Assembly: GCF_000485595.1 (NCBI RefSeq)
Contig: NW_014577271.1
Coordinates: forward strand, 249,103-282,409
Source: Priapulus caudatus
Taxonomy: Eukaryota > Priapulida > Priapulimorpha > Priapulimorphida > Priapulidae
Direction: 5' to 3'
DNA: 33,307 nucleotides
The translations under genes and the position numbers were made by a program. Below the pieces are notes generated by a model. The model worked only from the letters and a program-made list of their open reading frames with translations, made no database searches and had not been told where the DNA came from. Below, piece by piece: positions 30,101-33,307 of this stretch (position 1 is the first letter of the stretch; each line of letters starts with the position of its first letter).

Positions 30101-31467
30101 AAGCACAGACTAAAGTGCAGCAAAACTCATTTCAGAATATCAAAGATGATTTAGATGTGTTTATAACTGCTTTCACAGAACCAGTGAGAAACGAGGTACT
30201 TTTGATGTTACAAGGCAAAGAAATGTATCCAAATAAATATATCCATGAGTGTAAAATACAAAAGAATCTAGATCTTGTGGCCCCCGTGGCAGTGAGGAGT
30301 AAGTGTAGCATGTGTCTACACTTTCAGGATAACCAGCTTAGGGAAATAATCCATCAGAAACTGCTAAAGTCAAGATGTAGGCAGAACGGCATACAGCATT
30401 GTCAGAACCCTGACTGTGAGACAGTGGAATCATCCGAATCAGGGTTGTCAAGCACTACTAGAAGTCATGTAGATATTCACACAGGTAATACCCACCAAAC
30501 TAACAGCAGGAAGCCTTGTGGGCAGTCCACCTGGTTATCACATGTCTCAAATGGAAAAACAATACAAAGGAATGCAAAAGTAGTTGAATCAATGCTATCT
30601 AAGCCCCTAATCGAAAATTCCGATGCAATTAGTCACAATATACAAACTACGCACAACCAAGACATTGATGTTAACAGGGTGGCACAACCTAGTGCAGGAA
30701 GCGGAATAAGTAATGAACCATGTATCGCATCAGTCACTCACAAAGCGAGGTTTTCAGATAAAAAGAAGGAAGATTCGCAATCGGTAGGTGGCTGTAAGAG
30801 TCAACAAATGCAAACCAAGTTGGATGAAAAGTCTGTGGCATCAGAAACTCTCGTGGTTTCAAGCCAACAGCTTCCTGATAGCATAGCAGTGCAGAAATCA
30901 TTTTCACGTGATCATTACAAAGGTGATGGAAATAATAAGGAAACCTCAATTGCTACGAAGAAGTCCGAGAATGCACTATATTACAGAGGACAGCCTGCTG
31001 AACACATTGAAGAATATGAAACCAGTGAAAGATCCGGTGACTTCTTTTCTGACACAGAAACTAACAGCAAGACCAGTAGTGTGACATCCAGCAGTGAGAC
31101 CTCTGATGATGAAGCGTTTGAGGCATGTGAGAGAAAGTCTGCAACCCTACATGGTCCAGCAAAGCGTTGGCCATCTGATACACGGAAAACAAACCCTGTA
31201 TATAGCAACACTTCAAAACAGTGTAGCTACTGTCACAGGGTTTCTGCTTGCAGACAGGAGGAAAATACCACAGCTTTATGCTGTTACATGAAAAGAGTTA
31301 GTGATTGGTACTGGAACTGTAATGTTTCTCGCAGGTATGCTCCTTATTCATATACGAGTCGTGATTGGTTAACTGGTTGGTATGTTAGTGGTGCACTATC
31401 AAACTACTATAGAAATAATGGTTTTTACATGTACGCGTCAAGAATTTCTAAAGCCAATGATACATGA
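11922..31467 (+). CDS. DDX20: Gemin3/DDX20 DEAD-box RNA helicase, 10 exons, 1118 aa
   Basis: Gemin3 is an ATP-dependent RNA helicase of the SMN complex, which loads Sm rings onto snRNAs in the cytoplasm and nuclear Gems. Exons: 11922-12129, 19298-19392, 20140-20308, 22929-23040, 23845-23987, 24819-24957, 25098-25239, 26383-26488, 27003-27104, 29327-31467. All nine introns are GT-AG and the phases close to 3357 nt including TGA. Motifs by predicted residue: Q motif GFKRPSPIQ 50-58; Walker A AKSGTGKT 75-82; APTRE 106-110; TPG 156-158; DEAD 180-183; SAT 211-213; STDLTSRGID 333-342; HRVGRAGR 363-370. The '[20 protein letters not shown]' junction and the Trp/Tyr-rich C-terminal tail (1063-1118) point to DDX20 over other DEAD-box proteins. 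Human DDX20 is 824 aa; the extra length is in the tail. The first in-frame ATG after TAA at 11856 is 11922; Met7 at 11940 is an alternative start. Confidence 0.95.
12261..12293. repeat. (ACACAAT)n microsatellite
   Basis: About four tandem 7-bp units of ACAATAC type, followed by TGTATATAT. Lies at the start of DDX20 intron 1. Confidence 0.8.
12315..12600 (+). mobile_element. 'GTGCGAAATTAA' element, copy 2 (partial)
   Basis: Starts CAGGGTGCGAAATTAACGGG and follows copy 1 closely through AATTACCGTATTTTTTCAGC and TTAATATCTTTAATTTTG, then the match is lost. It faces copy 3 (12722-13084) head to head. Confidence 0.6.
12722..13084 (-). mobile_element. 'GTGCGAAATTAA' element, copy 3 (reverse)
   Basis: The reverse complement of the same element: GGAACTCCCTACCCTCA at about 12726 corresponds to the 3' part, ATACGGTAATATGG near 12890 to the middle, and GTTTAATTTCGCCAGCCCTG at the end. 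It is more diverged than copies 1 and 2. With copy 2 it forms a foldback of about 770 bp whose outer ends match beyond the element (GATGGCAGGG and CCCTGCCATC). Confidence 0.55.
13085..14483. other. DDX20 intron 1 segment, no gene recognised
   Basis: Short frames only. It includes an imperfect hairpin at about 13468-13502 (ATGAATGAGAGC pairing with GCTCTCCATTCAT) nested within ATCACACCC/GGGGTGTGAT words. A moderately GC-rich patch lies at 14255-14360. Confidence 0.5.
14484..15926. repeat. Polypurine (GGAGAA)-rich minisatellite tract, about 1.4 kb
   Basis: The plus strand is almost all A and G, with recurring words such as GGAGAAGCTGGTGGA and GAGGAGGGGAGAAG. Long frames on both strands (up to 349 codons) are made only of low-complexity Arg/Glu/Gly/Lys or Ser/Pro/Leu/Phe and are not genes. 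Such tracts can form triplex DNA and block polymerases. Confidence 0.9.
15927..16377. repeat. Polypyrimidine tract, inverted partner of the purine tract
   Basis: The strand bias flips sharply: the plus strand becomes C/T-rich with words such as CTTCTCCACCAGCTTCTCC, the reverse complement of the preceding minisatellite. The junction has 13-bp exact arms (15909-15921 and 15928-15940) around GATCGT. It runs to the N gap. Confidence 0.88.
16378..16402. other. Assembly gap (25 N)
   Basis: Twenty-five unknown bases directly after the inverted low-complexity tract. The round number suggests a placeholder, so true length is unknown. It lies in DDX20 intron 1. Confidence 0.97.
16404..16484 (+). other. 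Short open frame leaving the gap, possible fragment
   Basis: The frame starting at 16404 is open from the gap for 26 codons and ends in TAA at 16482-16484. It reads [15 protein letters not shown] in the middle, with a protein-like composition but no recognised family. It could be the tail of an element hidden by the gap, or chance. Confidence 0.2.
16485..17958. other. DDX20 intron 1 segment, nothing recognised
   Basis: Ordinary AT-rich intronic sequence. The only repeat is a short AATGAAA run at about 17617-17645. Confidence 0.5.
17959..18210 (+). repeat. Dispersed 'TTTTAGCTCA' repeat, plus orientation
   Basis: Begins TTTTAGCTCACCTTGAC and has a 5' hairpin (AGCTCACCTTGAC with GTCAAGATGAGCT, 17963-17991), then GTCCGTCC words and TTTGACCCACATGTTTGAA. 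Its general plan matches the 7370-7850 copy in reverse. I recall similar sequences as abundant repeats in marine invertebrates. The 3' limit is uncertain. Confidence 0.55.
18211..19297. other. End of DDX20 intron 1, nothing recognised
   Basis: AT-rich, short frames only (longest 64 codons at 18495, no known domain). Ends at the TTTTCAG acceptor of exon 2. Confidence 0.5.
19298..19392 (+). CDS. DDX20: DDX20 exon 2 (Walker A)
   Basis: This exon completes Asp70 and encodes '[15 protein letters not shown]', the ATP-binding P-loop, ending ...AATQ. The acceptor is TTTTCAG and the donor CAG|GTATGA. It is the first coding exon after the N gap. Its phase match with exon 1 supports the scaffold join. 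Confidence 0.94.
19509..19632. repeat. Small foldback in DDX20 intron 2
   Basis: TAAGAGTATAACTATAAG near 19510 pairs with CTTATAGTTATACCCTTA near 19615. Between them, TATTTAGAGTGGTAAT occurs twice in tandem. Function unknown. Confidence 0.5.
20140..20308 (+). CDS. DDX20: DDX20 exon 3 (motifs Ia, Ib)
   Basis: Encodes '[14 protein letters not shown]' (motif Ia), '[11 protein letters not shown]' (GG motif region) and '..HVAVGTPG' (motif Ib, the G split across the intron). The acceptor is TTTTCCAG and the donor CCAG|GTAAAA, phase 1. Confidence 0.94.
20765..21042. mobile_element. 278-bp MITE with TIRs and 5-bp TSD
   Basis: The ends CAGGGGCGGATCTAG (20765-20779) and CTAGATCTGCCACTG (21028-21042) are inverted repeats with two mismatches. 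They are flanked by GATCT at 20760-20764 and 21043-21047. The interior has a 12-G run, GGGGGCATGCCCCCCTCCCA and a second G-run/C-run pair. No transposase. It lies in DDX20 intron 3 and has the look of a widespread metazoan MITE. Confidence 0.8.
21048..22620. other. DDX20 intron 3, middle part
   Basis: No exon or mobile element recognised. It contains a short hairpin at about 22085-22105 (CATTTATTTCAAAATAAATG) and nothing else of note. Confidence 0.5.
22624..22692. repeat. (CA)n / (CACG)n microsatellite
   Basis: Interrupted CA/CG dinucleotide run in DDX20 intron 3. The short frames across it (Thr-His repeats) are not genes. Confidence 0.9.
22929..23040 (+). CDS. DDX20: DDX20 exon 4 (DEAD box)
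   Basis: Encodes 'GRIMQLIEQ', then '[19 protein letters not shown]'. The DEAD at residues 180-183 is the Walker B/motif II that hydrolyses ATP. The sequence [14 protein letters not shown] is characteristic of DDX20. The acceptor is GTTGCAG; the exon ends in phase 2 before GTATGT. Confidence 0.95.
23377..23446. repeat. 70-bp near-perfect palindrome with no spacer
   Basis: The arms 23377-23411 and 23412-23446 are reverse complements with one mismatch in 35 pairs; the centre is GAGC|GCTC. It lies in DDX20 intron 4 between two related direct repeats. The lack of a loop favours a cruciform or recombination-born palindrome over a microRNA precursor. Confidence 0.85.
23452..23636. repeat. Direct duplication around the palindrome
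   Basis: Units at about 23452-23519 and 23569-23636 share TAAGTGTGTAAGA, ATGCCTAAAGTTACTAAATT (one difference) and ACGGTACTCAAATTTGTG. Flanking words GAGAGTTTG and ATGGATGAAG also recur before each unit, giving a period of about 117 bp. The palindrome interrupts the first unit. Confidence 0.75.
23845..23987 (+). CDS. DDX20: DDX20 exon 5 (motif III)
   Basis: Encodes '[20 protein letters not shown]' with the SAT motif, then '[20 protein letters not shown]', matching the human [21 protein letters not shown] segment. The acceptor is GATTGCAG, the donor CTAG|GTAATT. Confidence 0.94.
24105..24655. repeat. GGAT/GGTA-rich imperfect microsatellite tract
   Basis: About 550 bp of degenerate tetranucleotides (GATG, GGTG, GTAG) with a pure (GGAT)n core at about 24576-24635. 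It fills most of DDX20 intron 5. The His/Pro/Ser-repeat frames on the minus strand are artefacts of the repeat. Confidence 0.9.
24819..24957 (+). CDS. DDX20: DDX20 exon 6 (start of second RecA domain)
   Basis: Encodes '[13 protein letters not shown]' and '[13 protein letters not shown]', corresponding to QYYKVV and NQALVFSNLHSR in human DDX20 (motif IV). The acceptor is GTTGTAG. The exon ends in phase 2, splitting the Arg codon. The following intron is only 140 bp. Confidence 0.93.
25098..25239 (+). CDS. DDX20: DDX20 exon 7
   Basis: Encodes '[20 protein letters not shown]', then '..[12 protein letters not shown]', the first half of motif V. The acceptor is GTTGCAG and the donor CTG|GTATGT, phase 0. 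Confidence 0.93.
25330..25515 (-). mobile_element. LINE-like 3' end fragment (zinc-knuckle tail)
   Basis: The minus strand reads '[15 protein letters not shown]', a CxxCxxxCxSRxG arrangement like the C-terminal tail of many non-LTR endonuclease-reverse transcriptase proteins. It is followed by '[20 protein letters not shown]', probably translated 3' UTR. The expected His pair after SRVG is degraded. The tract is more GC-rich than the surrounding DDX20 intron 7. Family assignment is from memory. Confidence 0.45.
25516..26382. other. Rest of DDX20 intron 7
   Basis: Nothing recognised. The 137-codon minus-strand frame at 26211-25798 has no known domain and lies inside the intron; treated as chance. 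Confidence 0.45.
26383..26488 (+). CDS. DDX20: DDX20 exon 8 (motifs V and VI)
   Basis: Encodes '[19 protein letters not shown]' and '[10 protein letters not shown]', with the arginine finger of motif VI at residues 363-370. The acceptor is ATTACAG, the donor TTTG|GTATAT. Confidence 0.95.
26690..26835. repeat. Purine-rich stretch in DDX20 intron 8
   Basis: Plus strand rich in GGGAAGAGAG-type words, resembling on a small scale the tract in intron 1. No unit length can be defined. Confidence 0.4.
27003..27104 (+). CDS. DDX20: DDX20 exon 9
   Basis: Encodes '[17 protein letters not shown]', then '..[14 protein letters not shown]', the end of the helicase core (the human counterpart runs GTLGLTVTYCCRGEEEN... 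CNINLLPLP). The acceptor is TGTGCAG, the donor CCAG|GTGTGT. Confidence 0.9.
27105..28844. other. DDX20 intron 9, 5' part
   Basis: No exon recognised. It includes a (CT)n microsatellite at about 28276-28350. Low-complexity frames over it are not genes. Confidence 0.5.
28845..29063. repeat. Direct repeat pair, about 60 bp units
   Basis: 28845-28906 and 29001-29063 share CCAAAGTATATAGG, TGTTTTCC and TTGAGTGGCT in the same order, spaced by 156 bp. CTCACA and ACAT-type words upstream suggest a longer, diverged tandem duplication. Confidence 0.6.
29327..31467 (+). CDS. DDX20: DDX20 exon 10: long C-terminal tail
   Basis: One uninterrupted 2141-nt exon encodes 713 residues. It begins '[13 protein letters not shown]', matching LPDPIPSGL in human. 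The middle is Ser/Asn/Gln/Thr-rich and probably disordered. Cysteine clusters lie at about 554/557/562, 732/735, 756/764/769 and 1038/1041/1047/1057/1058. A Ser/acidic run ([20 protein letters not shown]) spans about 980-999. The last 56 residues are packed with Trp/Tyr (DWYWN, GWYVS, NYYRNN, FYMYA), like the WRAYYRAWQEYY tail of human Gemin3. The acceptor is TTTCAG. No canonical AATAAA lies within about 400 nt after the TGA. Confidence 0.92.
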
Positions 31468-31630
31468 TTTAGCAAATCTTGACTGCAACTTTTTGTAACA
31501 TTTGTTTGAACATTCCATGCAATGACGCTCGTGTAAACAGTACGATAGCATGTTGCACAGTTTTGCAGAAATTGGAGGATCAATAGTTATATTTGAAAGA
31601 AACGCAGAATACTTGTTCCCTGTTTGTCAG
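31468..31630 (+). other. DDX20 3' UTR region
   Basis: Follows the TGA. No AATAAA or ATTAAA is seen on the plus strand up to about 31900; the end of the transcript is unknown. Confidence 0.4.
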
Positions 31631-31698
31631 CTCTTTATTGCAATTCCATGACCAAGTACAAGTCCCCTAAACCCCCAACTGCCTACAGTCAGTAGTGC

Positions 31699-31881
31699 CT
31701 AGTTGTCTATCCGTGAAGCCCTGGTATCATTTACAAGCTGAACGGTACGGAATAAGGATGAAAGCAGATTTCGTACGCAGTACAAAAATCGTGTGCTCAG
31801 CAGTCGGCTGCCATAAACCAAAAAGGCCTGATGTTTCGCGAATTCCACGTAAATCAAAATCATAACCGTGAGCCCTATAAT
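31699..31881 (-). CDS. Possible 3' terminal exon of an unknown minus-strand gene
   Basis: A minus-strand frame runs from a plausible acceptor (GGATTTCTACAG, exon beginning near 31881) to TAG at 31701-31699. An AATAAA signal on the same strand follows at 31639-31634, about 60 nt past the stop. The peptide is hydrophobic at its start (IIGLTVMILIYVEF), as in a membrane segment, then basic. I do not recognise it. It would converge with DDX20 tail to tail. Chance is quite possible. Confidence 0.2.
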   Translation of the reverse strand: MIGLTVMILIYVEFAKHQAFLVYGSRLLSTRFLYCVRNLLSSLFRTVQLVNDTRASRIDN

Positions 31882-31899
31882 CTGTAGAAATCCATGGCA

Positions 31900-33250
31900 G
31901 CTAAACCAAATAACTCTGACTAATTTTGCCACGTAACCAAGAATTAATACGCTCAGTAAAATATCGCGATCCGCTTTACACCATACATTTCTGCGGGGAA
32001 TTGTAGGTTCACGATAGACGTAAGAGTTGAACAGTACTTGTTCTTTGGATTCTACGAAGTGACTGATTTATTTTGGCGCGCAAAGGCGGTCACGTGTGTA
32101 TATAACTGTATATAAATGTTTACGTATTCAGTGTTCCTGACAATTTCCTTGTGCTTCCCTAACACAACAAACAAACTCCTGCCCCTAACGGTGTAGGTAA
32201 GCTGGTCGTTACCATCCTAATTTACATATAGTTACATGAATAGACATAGCTAGAGAGCGATATCCGACTGATGCGCATCACTGTTGTCTTCGTAGTGCTT
32301 ATCTTCTGTGGCTGCTTTTCGTTGACTGTTTTCGCTGACAATAATGTTTACTGAATACTGAGATTATATGAATATGGAGTGTCCGATGATAACTGACAAC
32401 AGCGCGGCTCGAGTGGATCGTCTGTCTATCGAAGCAATGGTGGAAGACTGCGAGAGAGAGCGTTGGTGACTCGCTTCTGTCCTCTGTCCCCAAATCCCAA
32501 TGCGGCTGGTTTTTATGCATCTGCAGGAATCCGTGGCCCGATGGTGGTCAAGGCCTTGTTGCGTGCGGATGGTGCATTACTGTCGTCATGTGCTAAAATA
32601 AGCCTATGACGCCACATAGGTGTAAAGTTAACGGCTCGTGTCGCTCGCTGCGCTCGGCTCATATTAAATAATTCGCTCTACATTGATATAGCTTATATAT
32701 TAGTATATGTTCCCACTTTGATACCTTAGCCGATATCCGACTAAGCATGCCACCACCGACATGGTAGCCACGACGTAAACATTTAAAAATTTATAAGTTA
32801 ATGATTCATTATCTATATTCACGGAGCACTATATTTTATTAGTTTTGTTATTTTCTGCTCTTCTCAATAGCAATATTTGTTTTCTGAAAGCTGTCCAACG
32901 AATAAAATGACCATTCATCTATAATGTTAGCATTTCTTGCAGTTTTATACGCATTTTCACGTAAGCCTTCTAGTCTGTGCCTGCATGAGTAAATTCTACA
33001 ATACAGACGGATGCATGCTCAATGCATGCATTTGCACTCGAGTTGTTTGCGAAGAAATTTAAACGAACTTCATGGGGAAAGACAGACATATATTGCTAAT
33101 CCTATAGCCTGTAATTTTACAACAGTTCTTTACGAAAACAGGATAGACGTAAACATAATTCCAGCTATATAAACACTCAGAATGAACACAAATCATTTAT
33201 AACTGCTCTAGCAAAATGTGCAGTTGAATAAGCATAGAGACAAGTAATTA
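31900..33250. other. Right-hand intergenic stretch
   Basis: Apart from the motif cluster at 32071-32116, I see short frames without known domains and no repeat family. A possible polyadenylation word AATAAA lies at about 32901. Confidence 0.4.
32071..32116. promoter_or_regulatory. Promoter-like motif cluster (E2F-like, E-box, TATA-like)
   Basis: Within 46 bp lie TTTTGGCGCGCAAA (E2F-like dyad, 32071-32084), CACGTG (E-box, 32091-32096) and two TATATAA/TATAAAT words (32099-32116). No coding sequence is recognised on either side, so the target gene would lie beyond the window. Motif match only. Confidence 0.3.
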
Positions 33251-33251
33251 G

Positions 33252-33307
33252 TGTGCGCGCGTGTGTGTGTGTGTGCGCGCGCGCATGTGTGTGTGCGCGC
33301 GCGCATG
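33252..33307. repeat. Alternating GT/GC microsatellite (cut by window edge)
   Basis: Alternating purine-pyrimidine run of GTGTGT and GCGCGC blocks with two CATG interruptions, continuing past the window. Such sequence readily adopts Z-DNA. Confidence 0.9.

Overview
The window looks like nuclear DNA from an intron-rich, non-vertebrate animal. The genes are split by GT-AG introns, the DNA is AT-rich and full of MITE-like and retroelement debris, and one gene encodes Gemin3/DDX20, a DEAD-box helicase of the metazoan SMN complex. Several repeat families here resemble ones I associate with sponges, cnidarians and other basal or marine invertebrates. A sponge is possible, but I cannot fix the taxon from sequence alone. 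There are no prokaryotic operons, CRISPR arrays or phage genes.

Two genes are well supported and lie head to head, with start codons about 624 bp apart. On the minus strand, four exons (11297-11231, 5083-5013, 4681-4502, 2867-2726) encode the N-terminal half of pyrroline-5-carboxylate reductase (PYCR/ProC), the last enzyme of proline synthesis. Its helical C-terminal half was not found and presumably lies left of position 1. Exon 4 appears to end at a non-canonical GC donor. On the plus strand, ten exons from 11922 to 31467 join in frame into a 1118-residue Gemin3/DDX20 helicase carrying every DEAD-box motif. Its last exon is unusual in encoding 713 residues of low-complexity C-terminal tail ending in a Trp/Tyr-rich block. 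The 624 bp between the two starts is a likely bidirectional promoter.

Region by region: 1-2725 is the presumed PYCR intron 4, with a MITE end, an inverted repeat and an AT-rich repeat of about 122 bp period. 2726-11297 holds the PYCR exons and introns, with a 6-bp-TSD MITE (3035-3388), a perfect 23-bp hairpin, a 'TTTTAGCTCA' repeat, a 'GTGCGAAATTAA' element and a decayed Ty3/Gypsy integrase region (about 8851-10330). 12130-19297 is DDX20 intron 1. It holds an inverted pair of 'GTGCGAAATTAA' elements, then a polypurine tract of about 1.4 kb that flips into a polypyrimidine tract against a 25-N assembly gap. 19298-31467 holds the remaining DDX20 exons, with a MITE, a 70-bp near-perfect palindrome, GGAT and CA microsatellites, and a LINE-like tail fragment in the introns. 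31468-33307 is mostly intergenic, with a possible minus-strand terminal exon, a promoter-like motif cluster and a GT/GC alternating run at the edge.

The two genes do not share a pathway: one serves proline synthesis, the other snRNP assembly. The head-to-head layout suggests shared housekeeping transcription, not a functional system. I did not find convincing evidence of an undescribed biological system. The most useful observations are the GC-AG intron, the very long single-exon Gemin3 tail, the giant purine/pyrimidine inversion at the gap, and the repeat architecture.
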